From Deltaproteobacteria bacterium (GTDB taxonomy: Bacteria > Desulfobacterota > Desulfobulbia > Desulfobulbales > Desulfobulbaceae): a DNA stretch of 20,070 nucleotides. The stretch is from the NCBI GenBank assembly GCA_024277485.1, contig JAJRVA010000004.1, positions 1 to 20,070 on the forward strand. The letters run 5' to 3'. Numbering within the stretch: position 1 is the first letter of the stretch; each line of letters begins with the position of its first letter. Positions 1 to 6,465 of the stretch are shown in pieces. A program made the position numbers and the translations under genes. The notes under the pieces were generated by a model. That model had not been told where the DNA came from, made no database searches, and worked only from the letters and a program-made list of their open reading frames with translations.

Positions 1-39
1 ATAATGTCATTTCTCCTGTTGTTTTGATGAGGCAATTTA

Positions 40-83
40 ACATAAATTACAAATAATTTCAATATGTTACCAGTAATTTATGT
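40..83. repeat. 11-bp inverted repeat in AT-rich region
   Basis: ACATAAATTAC at 40-50 is matched perfectly by its reverse complement at 73-83, with a 22-base spacer, in the AT-rich stretch 1-120. The size and spacing would suit a regulator site for a gene to the left of the window, but no gene is visible there. A small GGGC-AACA-GCCC hairpin follows at 123-134, downstream of hrpB. It lacks a T-run, so I do not call it a terminator. Function unknown. Confidence 0.35.
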
Positions 84-199
84 CGTAAAATTGATGTTTT
101 TGCCAACGTATGTTATTTGTTTGGGCAACAGCCCGTTTATCCTTGACACTATTGGTAAATTCAGGGCAACAGCGCACCAGGGGGATGCCCGGTGTCTTT

Positions 200-2755
200 T
201 CAGTGTGGCCGCAGCCGGCTGGTTGGTAGCGCGGTGAGCGGATCATCCGGCCAGTAGTGTTTCGGATACCGGCCCTTGAGTTCTTTTTTCACCTCGTGAT
301 AGGTGTTGCGCCAGAACCCGGCGAGGTCCCGGGTAACCTGGATGGGTCTTCCGGCCGGTGACAGCAAGTGGACAACGACAGCCACCTTGCCGCCATAGAC
401 AGCCGGTGTCGCGTCGATGCCGAACATCTCCTGGAGACGGACAGCAAGAACCGGGGCTTCACCGGGACGGTACGCCAGCCGCATCCAGGAACCGCTTGGA
501 ACCCGGAAATGGGTGGGCACCAGCCTGTCCAGCCTCTGCTGCTCCTGCCAGCAGAGAAGCGCAAGAAGGATGGGATAGAGATCGATTTTCCGCAATTGCT
601 TCAGCGTGGTCACGGAATCAAGCCAGGGTGCCAGCCAGGACAGATCGGCCAGCAGGGCACTGTCCGACACATCTCTCCAGCTGCCGGGATCCCAGGTATG
701 GGCGCACTGCATTCTGGCCTGCAGGTCACGGCTTTTTTTGTTCCAGGGCAGAGCCTCCATGCCCGTCTGCTGTATCCCCTCCAGGAGACAGCTCTTTACT
801 CTCTCCGGATCAATCCCGGCCAGTGGCTCCCGGGAAAGCTCCAGGCTGCCGAGGAGCTGTACGGATACCGCTTCCACCTTTGTCATGTTCCACTCCACCC
901 TGTCCTCCCGGGCAACGAGATGACCATGGTCCCGGATGATCTCATCACGGGTCAGGGATGCTCCCAGGAAAATCCGTCCCTGCTTCCTGCCGCCGTCAAG
1001 ATGAGCGGCCACCAGGAAATCAGAGGCATGCAGGTGATCCCCGGCCGGGAGAACCGCACCGCGTCCCGATGACAGCAGGTGCTGACCGGCTCCCGGTTTC
1101 TTTTGTGCAATACGGTCAGGATACGCATAAGCCAGCAGCCGGCCGGCCTCCTGGACATTTTTTCCGGTCCCCTTCACTCCCAACAGCCGTTGATACTGGC
1201 TGCTTTCCCTGAGGATGCGACGGCAGAGAGAAGGGTCAGCACCCCGGGCCCGGACCGCTGCCGAATCTCCCTGCGCAAACCGGAGCAGGACATCCAGACG
1301 CTCTTCAATATCAACACTGCACACAGCATGGGCGCCACCGCGAAATATATCCCTGTTCTGCAGCAGGGCGGCCAGGCGACAGGCCAGTACCCCACGACCC
1401 AGGTCCCGGCCGCGCAGCAGCATGCGGGCCAGACGCGGGTGCAGGGGCAGGGAGCCGATCTGCCGGCCGACAGACGTCAGCATACCTTTTCCGTCCACAG
1501 CACCCAGCCGACCAAGAAGCTCGCGGGCCTGGCTGATCTGGCCGGCCCTGGGCGGATCAAGCCAGGGCAGCTCCCCCGGATCTCGCACCCCCCAGAGAAG
1601 AACTTCGAGCAGTAAAGGGGCGAGATCCGCGCCCACAATTTCAGGGGGCAGAAAATCCGGCCTGGAATGGTGTTCTCCCCTGGTCCACAACCGGTAACAG
1701 GTCCCGGGCCCCAGCCTGCCGGCCCGGCCGTCCCGCTGCTCAGCCGAGGCCTTGGAAATGGACACGGTCTGCAGGGTGGTCAGCCCGGTTGCCGGGGAAA
1801 AACATGGCACCTTTACCAGGCCCGAATCAATGACAACGGAAATGCCCTCGATGGTGAGGCTGGTCTCGGCAATGGGCGTGGAGAGGACAAGCCGCCTTCT
1901 GTCTGCCGGGGCAAAAACCAGGTCCTGCTTTTCCTTCGGCAGGTCGCCGTACAGCGGCAGGCAGAGGACATCACTGTCAAGCCGTCTCTGTACCGTCCTG
2001 ATCTCGCCTGCGCCGGGCAGAAAGACCAGGATATCTCCGTCATGCTCACGCATGGCCCGCTCAATGGCCCTAACCGTTCGGGGCACAAGGTGATCCGCCG
2101 AGGCACGGGCACGATACTCTATGGCAACCGGGAAACAGCGTCCCTGCCCGGTAACCACCGGCGCGTCACCGAGAAACCCGGACACCCGGGCGGTATCCAT
2201 GGTGGCGGACATGACAAGTATTTTCAGGTCTTCCCGCAACTGCCGCGCATCAAGGCACAGGGCCAGGGCCAGGTCTGCCGGCAGGGTCCGCTCGTGAAAC
2301 TCGTCAAACACCACCAGCCCGACATCATGCAGCTCCGGGTCCTGCTGGATCATGCGGAGAAAAACACCCTCGGTCACGACCTCGATCCGGGTTCTGGAGC
2401 TGACCTGCCGGTCAAAACGGATGCGGTAGCCGACCAGCCCCCCCACCGCTTCTCCGGCAAGGACACTCATCCGCCCGGCGGCCAGGCGCACGGCCAGGCG
2501 CCGGGGTTCCAGCATGACGATTTTCCTGCCGGCCAGCCACTTCTCCCCAAGCAGGGCCAGGGGAACGACCGTGGTTTTGCCGGAACCGGTCGCGGCCGCA
2601 AGCACCACAGACCGGGATGCTTCAAGGGCATCCCGCAGCTCGGGAAGGACATCGTGAATGGGCAGGGAAGGCAGGGCACATTTCATTCTGTACCCATACC
2701 ATTGCTTCAGATTCTCCTCAAGCCTGGAAAATTGCCTGATGCCTCCCTGTTCCAT
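200..2755 (-). CDS. hrpB: ATP-dependent RNA helicase HrpB
   Basis: DEAH-box-family helicase of the HrpB type, predicted to use ATP to remodel nucleic acid; its physiological role in most bacteria is poorly defined. Seen in the 851-residue product: Walker A TGSGKT (56-61), motif II as DEFH (151-154, the variant typical of HrpB rather than DEAH), motif III SAT (183-185), motif VI QRDGRAGR near residue 340, then a long C-terminal region of the length usual for HrpB. Two starts are possible: ATG 2755 or ATG 2686, where MKCALPSLPIHDVLPEL resembles the usual HrpB N-terminus. Neither has a strong ribosome binding site. A perfect TATAAT on this strand at 2798-2803 is a possible -10, with no good -35. 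It stands alone and faces away from the ATPase gene at 2879. The stop is TGA. Confidence 0.95.
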   Translation of the reverse strand: MEQGGIRQFSRLEENLKQWYGYRMKCALPSLPIHDVLPELRDALEASRSVVLAAATGSGKTTVVPLALLGEKWLAGRKIVMLEPRRLAVRLAAGRMSVLAGEAVGGLVGYRIRFDRQVSSRTRIEVVTEGVFLRMIQQDPELHDVGLVVFDEFHERTLPADLALALCLDARQLREDLKILVMSATMDTARVSGFLGDAPVVTGQGRCFPVAIEYRARASADHLVPRTVRAIERAMREHDGDILVFLPGAGEIRTVQRRLDSDVLCLPLYGDLPKEKQDLVFAPADRRRLVLSTPIAETSLTIEGISVVIDSGLVKVPCFSPATGLTTLQTVSISKASAEQRDGRAGRLGPGTCYRLWTRGEHHSRPDFLPPEIVGADLAPLLLEVLLWGVRDPGELPWLDPPRAGQISQARELLGRLGAVDGKGMLTSVGRQIGSLPLHPRLARMLLRGRDLGRGVLACRLAALLQNRDIFRGGAHAVCSVDIEERLDVLLRFAQGDSAAVRARGADPSLCRRILRESSQYQRLLGVKGTGKNVQEAGRLLAYAYPDRIAQKKPGAGQHLLSSGRGAVLPAGDHLHASDFLVAAHLDGGRKQGRIFLGASLTRDEIIRDHGHLVAREDRVEWNMTKVEAVSVQLLGSLELSREPLAGIDPERVKSCLLEGIQQTGMEALPWNKKSRDLQARMQCAHTWDPGSWRDVSDSALLADLSWLAPWLDSVTTLKQLRKIDLYPILLALLCWQEQQRLDRLVPTHFRVPSGSWMRLAYRPGEAPVLAVRLQEMFGIDATPAVYGGKVAVVVHLLSPAGRPIQVTRDLAGFWRNTYHEVKKELKGRYPKHYWPDDPLTALPTSRLRPH

Positions 2756-2820
2756 CGGCGTATATAAACCTGCTGTTTAATCAGATCCCGGGTGATAATT
2801 ATATGTGATTGCGGCACGCG

Positions 2821-2861
2821 TTTTATGCAAAATTAAAATACAAATTGCATTTTGCATAAAA
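2821..2861. promoter_or_regulatory. 13-bp inverted repeat between hrpB and the ATPase gene (candidate operator)
   Basis: TTTTATGCAAAAT (2821-2833) and ATTTTGCATAAAA (2849-2861) are perfect reverse complements separated by 15 bases. The right arm overlaps the putative ATPase promoter. The left arm starts where a -35 would lie for the TATAAT at 2798-2803 on the hrpB side. This is a plausible operator for one or both genes. No T-run follows either arm, so it is not a terminator. Confidence 0.55.
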
Positions 2862-2873
2862 ATGCCGTATCAT
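2845..2873 (+). promoter_or_regulatory. Candidate promoter of the DUF4143 ATPase gene (leaderless)
   Basis: TTGCAT (2845-2850), a 17-base spacer and TATCAT (2868-2873) fit a sigma-70 promoter. Transcription would start at about 2880, essentially on the ATG at 2879. This agrees with the lack of a Shine-Dalgarno sequence and suggests a leaderless mRNA. Inference from spacing only. Confidence 0.4.
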
Positions 2874-2878
2874 TTGGT

Positions 2879-4090
2879 ATGCAGATTATTCCGCGTACCA
2901 TCGAACCCGCCCTCATTGACGGTGCCCGTCATTATCCTGTTGTGACCATAACAGGGCCGCTACAGAGCGGCAAAACCACACTCTGTCGGAAAGTATTCCC
3001 GGACAAGGCTTATGTCAGCCTTGAAAACATGGACACCAGAAATTTTGCCCGTGAAGACCCGCTTGGTTTTCTGGCAGGTCTGCCGGATGGCGCAATTCTT
3101 GACGAGATTCAGCAGGTGCCGGAGCTGCCGTCATATATTCAGACACTGGTGGACGAAAGACCGCAAAATGGCCTGTTTATCCTGACCGGGAGTCAACAGT
3201 TTGAAGTGGCCACGGTAATCAACCAGTCCCTGGCAGGGCGGACCGCGCTTTTAAAATTATTACCTTTTTCCCTGCAGGAGCTTGGCAAACGCGCGGCCGG
3301 AGCAAGTGTCGACGACCTCATTCTCACCGGTTTTTATCCACGTATCTGGAAAGAAGGACTTGAGCCGGTCCAGGCCTTGGGAAACTACATGGAAACATAT
3401 GTTGAGCGTGATATACGCCAACTGGTGACCATTAAGGATCTGAGTCTCTTTCAACGTTTTGTCACACTCTGCGCCGGAAGGGTCGGCCAACTGCTCAACT
3501 TTAACAGTCTCGCCGCAGACACCGGCGTGTCTCACCAGACAGCACGGAACTGGCTCACCCTGCTTGAGGCAAGTTATATTGTTTTCCGCCTGCCGCCGTA
3601 CCATGCCAATATATCAAAAAGACTGGTAAAATCTCCAAAGCTCTACTTCTATGATGTAGGTCTGGCATCCTATCTTCTCGGCTTAGAAAACGAACTGCAT
3701 GTGAGTCGTGATCCATTACGGGGTAATCTTTTCGAAAACATGGTGGTGATGGAAGCTCTGAAATACAGGTTTCACAGGGGGCAACGCAGTAATTTAAATT
3801 TTTACCGTGACAGCAACGGCAAAGAGATTGACCTGTTTCTGCGTTACGGGCCGGACATTTTTCCCATTGAAATAAAATCCGGAATGACAATAGCCAATGA
3901 TTATTTTAAAAGCATCCGCCTCCTTTCCAGGGACACTGATTTCCCATTGGGGGCCGGTCTGATTTATGGCGGTAAAACATCTCAACTTCGCCATGAAGTG
4001 TCGGTACATCCCGTACACGAACTTCACCTCCTGTTGGCTTCAAAGGAGGAAAAAAATGAGGGACGGGAGGCACTGTTTCGCAAGGCATAA
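2879..4090 (+). CDS. AAA-family ATPase with C-terminal DUF4143 domain
   Basis: Predicted 403-residue P-loop ATPase of the widespread AAA_14/DUF4143 group, whose cellular role is not established. Seen: Walker A GPLQSGKTT (26-34), Walker B GAILDEIQ (71-78), a sensor-like LTGSQQ (102-107), a helical DUF4143 region in the second half, and near the C-terminus EIDLFLR followed by FPIEIKSG. The E-D...E-K spacing of that last pair resembles a PD-(D/E)XK nuclease core and is typical of this family. I chose ATG 2879 because the product then begins MQIIPRTIEPAL like relatives; an upstream TTG at 2852 would place coding inside the inverted repeat. There is no Shine-Dalgarno sequence. It ends in TAA and is not in an operon with a known function. 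Such genes are scattered and often horizontally acquired, which is family knowledge and not shown here. Confidence 0.9.
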   Translation: MQIIPRTIEPALIDGARHYPVVTITGPLQSGKTTLCRKVFPDKAYVSLENMDTRNFAREDPLGFLAGLPDGAILDEIQQVPELPSYIQTLVDERPQNGLFILTGSQQFEVATVINQSLAGRTALLKLLPFSLQELGKRAAGASVDDLILTGFYPRIWKEGLEPVQALGNYMETYVERDIRQLVTIKDLSLFQRFVTLCAGRVGQLLNFNSLAADTGVSHQTARNWLTLLEASYIVFRLPPYHANISKRLVKSPKLYFYDVGLASYLLGLENELHVSRDPLRGNLFENMVVMEALKYRFHRGQRSNLNFYRDSNGKEIDLFLRYGPDIFPIEIKSGMTIANDYFKSIRLLSRDTDFPLGAGLIYGGKTSQLRHEVSVHPVHELHLLLASKEEKNEGREALFRKA

Positions 4091-4133
4091 GTCGTCAATA
4101 ATTTAGAATCACAAGGTTCATGAGGAGCCTGCC

Positions 4134-4306
4134 ATGAAAACAACCGGGCAATGCCGGAAAGGCGCGAAATGCGGTCATTACACCCAGGTGATATGGGGAG
4201 CTTCGAGGGAGCTTGGCTGCGGCATGGCTGCTGTCCCGACAAGGGGCAGGTCTGGGTCTGCAGCTATAACCCGCCGGGGAACGTTATCGGTCAGTCCCCT
4301 TACTGA
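4134..4306 (+). pseudogene. CAP/SCP-domain (PR-1-like) protein, truncated and frameshifted
   Basis: Remnant of a CAP-superfamily extracellular protein gene. Frame 1 from ATG 4134 gives GHYTQVIWGAS, which fits the CAP1 signature, then ELGCGMA. From about 4230 the reading must move to another frame, where DKGQVWVCSYNPPGNVIGQ carries the CAP2 signature and ends SPY-TGA at 4304-4306. Restoring one base near 4230-4234 would join both signatures and recover the expected Cys before PDKG. The N-terminal three quarters of the domain, including the signal peptide, are absent upstream. GAGGAG at 4122-4127 gives the fragment a good ribosome binding site, which may be chance. It follows the ATPase gene by 43 bases. 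The unshifted frame would run to 4316 and is unlikely to be functional. Confidence 0.75.
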
Positions 4307-4371
4307 GATAGGTTGAAGACGAAGTGGGAAAAATTTCAGGCGTTGCCAGAGCCAACGGCCAGGCACAATAA

Positions 4372-4407
4372 AAAGGACGCCCCCTCTGGTGAGAGAAAGC
4401 GTCCTTT
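4372..4407 (-). terminator. Rho-independent terminator of the Gly-rich protein gene
   Basis: AAAGGACGC (4372-4380) pairs with GCGTCCTTT (4399-4407), a 9-bp stem. On the minus strand the stem runs into TTTTTATTGT, just after the TAG stop of the gene at 4422. It also separates that gene from the CAP fragment arriving on the other strand. Confidence 0.8.
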
Positions 4408-4421
4408 CTAACAAATACCTG

Positions 4422-4778
4422 CTACGCGTTTATACAATCGCCGGTGCCGGGTCCATACCCGGATCCATCATGAGGCCCGTCACCGCCGTTGCCGGTGCCG
4501 TCTCCCGGGCCATGGCCGCCGTTGTCGCCACTGCCGCCATTGCCGTTTCCGCCGCCACCGCCGCGGGCAAGCAGTTGACTGTTCTCAAGGCTGAAGATGA
4601 TTCCTGTTTGACAATCCCCGGTACCGGGACCGTAGCCCGAACCATCCGCGGGACCATTGCCGCCATTACCGGTGCCGTCACCGGGCCCATGACCACGTCC
4701 GGCCATGACCGGTACTGCCAGCATCAAAATAGCGGCTGCCGTAACAAGAATTTTTGCGATCTTCGTTGTCTGTTGCAT
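4422..4778 (-). CDS. Exported Gly-rich protein with two 28-residue repeats
   Basis: Not a named family that I recognise. The 118-residue product starts MQQTTKIAKI, has a hydrophobic signal peptide with probable cleavage after VMA (residue 26), and is then extremely Gly/Asp/Asn-rich. Residues 29-56 and 88-115 are two copies of one unit (GHGPGDGTGNGG... to GTGDC) differing at only two positions; a linker with a run of Gly lies between them. Each copy ends in Cys, so an intramolecular disulfide or other crosslink is possible. The Asp-Gly pattern could bind calcium, but that is speculation. I chose ATG 4778 because AGGAGG lies just upstream (minus strand) and the signal peptide starts there; a longer frame reaches 4829. 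It is divergent from the sigma gene and preceded by the shared ECF-type promoter. The stop is TAG. Confidence 0.78.
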   Translation of the reverse strand: MQQTTKIAKILVTAAAILMLAVPVMAGRGHGPGDGTGNGGNGPADGSGYGPGTGDCQTGIIFSLENSQLLARGGGGGNGNGGSGDNGGHGPGDGTGNGGDGPHDGSGYGPGTGDCINA

Positions 4779-4868
4779 CTGTAACCTCCTGTTGTTGTAT
4801 ATGTACCCGGACGACAGCAGGAAGGTCATCCCCCTGCCTTACCCCGTCCATCGGGCGAATCTACCCTG

Positions 4869-4896
4869 ACAACGGCTGGGGTGCGAAAAGGTTACA
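4869..4896 (-). promoter_or_regulatory. Predicted ECF sigma promoter of the Gly-rich gene
   Basis: On the minus strand TGTAACC (4896-4890), a 15-base spacer beginning TTTT, and CGTTGT (4874-4869). The TGTAACC plus CGT pattern is of the ECF type. The same element with the same spacing precedes the sigma gene and the gene at 6466. Predicted start near 4862, leaving a leader of about 84 bases with a strong ribosome binding site. Confidence 0.72.
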
Positions 4897-4996
4897 GTTT
4901 ATTTTATTTTTCTTTCCCGGCCGGGGATGGCGAGTATATTTTGCACTTGCACGCAATTAAGAAGGGTGAGGCTTGCTGTTTTTTCTTCGAAAAACA

Positions 4997-5024
4997 TGTA
5001 ACCTTTTGCCGCGAAAAACGTTAT
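4997..5024 (+). promoter_or_regulatory. Predicted ECF sigma promoter of the sigma operon (autoregulation)
   Basis: TGTAACC (4997-5003), a 15-base spacer beginning TTTT, and CGTTAT (5019-5024). The 11-base element TGTAACCTTTT is the exact reverse complement of 4886-4896, so the two promoters are divergent, about 100 bases apart. Transcription would begin near 5030, which makes GTG 5034 the workable start of the sigma gene. Confidence 0.7.
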
Positions 5025-5033
5025 GTGAACAAG

Positions 5034-5510
5034 GTGAATACTTTCCGGAAATTCTACACAGAAAACAAAGAGCGGCTTTTTGGCTATCTCCTGCGTAAAA
5101 CAGGCAACTCGCATCTCGCTGCCGATATCATGCAGGAGAGCTTTACCCGCTGTCTGGAACGGTATAAAGACAAGGAGCAGAGCCCGGCCCTGCTCTTTAC
5201 CATCAGCAGGAACCTGCTCTACGATCATGCGCGGAAAAACCGGCGGGACACCTCGTTTGACGAGCAATACCATGGTGTGGATACTGACCGGGAAAATGTA
5301 TACCAAGTTCGGGAAGAGTCCAGGCGTGTTCTGGCGGCACTGCGGCAACTGGATGAAGAGGAACGTGATATCCTGGCGCTTGTGGTGAGCAGCGGGCTGA
5401 CCTACCGGGAAATCGCCAAAATAACCGGCAACAGTGAATCAAATATCAAGGTGAAAGTACACCGTTCACGGTGTACATTGCGGAAAATTCTCCAGCAGGA
5501 CGAAGTATGA
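5034..5510 (+). CDS. ECF-type RNA polymerase sigma factor
   Basis: Sigma-70 family factor of the extracytoplasmic-function class, 158 residues from GTG 5034. Seen: a region 2 beginning FYTENKERLFGYLLRKTGN with ADIMQESFTRCLERY and then LLFTISRNLLYDHARKNRR (regions 2.1 to 2.4), a short linker, and a region 4 helix-turn-helix LTYREIAKITGNSESNIKVKVHRSR. The frame stays open back to GTG 4881, but the extra residues do not look like sigma sequence and would span the predicted promoter; GTG 5025 is another option. Neither near start has a clear Shine-Dalgarno sequence, which fits a nearly leaderless message. Its stop overlaps the next start (ATGA), so sigma and the following membrane protein are translationally coupled, the usual sigma/anti-sigma order. 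Confidence 0.92.
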   Translation: MNTFRKFYTENKERLFGYLLRKTGNSHLAADIMQESFTRCLERYKDKEQSPALLFTISRNLLYDHARKNRRDTSFDEQYHGVDTDRENVYQVREESRRVLAALRQLDEEERDILALVVSSGLTYREIAKITGNSESNIKVKVHRSRCTLRKILQQDEV

Positions 5511-6076
5511 AGGATCATCTCATCAGCATGTTCATAGACAATGAGCTTGGTCTTGACGAAAAAATAGATTTTGTCGAGATCGTGCACCAGGACAAACAGT
5601 TCAAGGATGAAACCGTTGACCTGTTAGGTCAGGAAAAACTGCTGCAGGGCGACCTGGGCCCCCCGGTGCCCGAGATGCGGCTTCCGGTAGAAAAAAGCTT
5701 GAAAGCCGCTTTTTTCCGGGCCTGGTTGCCACCGTTCGCCGGATTTGCTGCGGCCATGCTCCTGGTCATGGGTGTCTTTCTCCTGCGCCCCCAGCAGGCA
5801 CAGGACGTGGGCCTGGAAAAACCGTTTCGCTTTGTCATCTACCGTCCTGATGCCAGGCAGGCGAAAATTGTGGGCACATTCACAGACTGGAAGCCCATAC
5901 CGCTGGAAAAAACAGGGAACGGGTACTGGACCATCAACCTCAATATTCCCGAGGGAGAGCACCGCTACAGCTACCTGGTTGATAATGAAAAACAGATTGC
6001 CGATCCCACGGTCCCGGCCCGGGAACAGGATGACTTTGGCGGAGAAAACTCCATAATCCAGGTTGCCGCGCTGTGA
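5507..6076 (+). CDS. Membrane anti-sigma-like protein with AMPK-beta-type CBM48 domain
   Basis: Predicted 189-residue single-pass membrane protein. Residues 1-70 are soluble and acidic, about 75-93 form a membrane helix, and 106-186 form an isoamylase-N/CBM48 domain like the glycogen-binding domain of AMP-kinase beta: VGTFTDWKPIPL, then NIPEGEHRYSYLVDN, ADP, and ENSIIQV, all aligning from memory with the beta1 subunit. The first sugar-stacking Trp is kept (W128), while the position of the second reads EKQIADP and lacks the aromatic residue. The N-terminal segment directly after a sigma gene suggests an anti-sigma role, but it has no HXXXCXXC zinc motif, so this is inference from context. By topology the CBM would face outward. 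ATG 5507 overlaps the sigma stop and GTG 6073 overlaps its own stop. Confidence 0.77.
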   Translation: MKDHLISMFIDNELGLDEKIDFVEIVHQDKQFKDETVDLLGQEKLLQGDLGPPVPEMRLPVEKSLKAAFFRAWLPPFAGFAAAMLLVMGVFLLRPQQAQDVGLEKPFRFVIYRPDARQAKIVGTFTDWKPIPLEKTGNGYWTINLNIPEGEHRYSYLVDNEKQIADPTVPAREQDDFGGENSIIQVAAL

Positions 6077-6405
6077 ACTGGTTTGTTGTGACAGGCCTGC
6101 TTTTCCTGGCCGTTTTGAGCGGGTGTGCCGGCCATTCCGTCGTTCCCAGGGGCAACTCCCTCACATTCTCCCTGCGCATACCTGGTGCGACCAGGGTACA
6201 GCTTGCCTCATCGGTTGATAACTTTACCCTCCATGATGCTGTTCGAAACAGTTCGGGAGTCTGGCAGGTTACTGTCCCGACCTCCTCCCCTGGGGAGGTG
6301 CAATACTTTTACATCGTTGACGGTGGTGCGTATCTCCCGGAGTGCCGCCTCAGGGAAACAGATGACTTTGGTTCGGAAAACTGTCTTTACCAGCCTGCTC
6401 TGTAA
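6073..6405 (+). CDS. Small lipoprotein with degenerate CBM48-like domain
   Basis: A 110-residue product with an N-terminal hydrophobic segment and lipobox LSGC (Cys18), so probably a lipoprotein. Residues 28-110 look like a decayed copy of the domain in the preceding gene: FSLRIPGATRVQLAS, then GVWQVTVP, VQYFYIVDGGAY, and DDFGSEN (97-103), which matches DDFGGEN in the neighbour. The loop that holds the first sugar-stacking Trp reads DNFTLHD here, so classical glycogen binding is unlikely. It starts with GTG in a 4-base overlap (GTGA) with the previous stop, so the three genes form one tightly coupled operon. Its TAA stop lies inside the TGTAACC element of the next promoter. Possible roles are a partner or competitor of the membrane protein's CBM; this is inference. 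Confidence 0.77.
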   Translation: MNWFVVTGLLFLAVLSGCAGHSVVPRGNSLTFSLRIPGATRVQLASSVDNFTLHDAVRNSSGVWQVTVPTSSPGEVQYFYIVDGGAYLPECRLRETDDFGSENCLYQPAL

Positions 6406-6428
6406 CCTTTTCCCGGCTCGGAAGTTAT
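6401..6428 (+). promoter_or_regulatory. Predicted third ECF sigma promoter, ahead of the 6466 gene
   Basis: TGTAACC (6401-6407), a 15-base spacer beginning TTTT, and AGTTAT (6423-6428). It is identical to the sigma operon promoter in its first 11 bases and differs by one base in the -10 hexamer. It overlaps the lipoprotein stop codon. The predicted start near 6434 rules out ATG 6427 and supports ATG 6466. Confidence 0.7.
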
Positions 6429-6465
6429 GGTAAGTAGACAGACAACGCAGAGAATACAGCCCGTT

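Noticed and set aside
358..2767. Long plus-strand frames opposite hrpB, including one of 366 codons
   Set aside because: They show biased Pro/Arg/Gly composition typical of the antisense of a GC-rich gene, while hrpB has full family motifs.
4389..4784. Ala-rich plus-strand frame opposite the Gly-rich gene
   Set aside because: The opposite strand has the ribosome binding site, signal peptide, repeats and terminator.
4780..4807. TGTAACC on the plus strand at 4780-4786
   Set aside because: It is the complement of the Shine-Dalgarno region of the Gly-rich gene, and no CGTT element follows at the right spacing.
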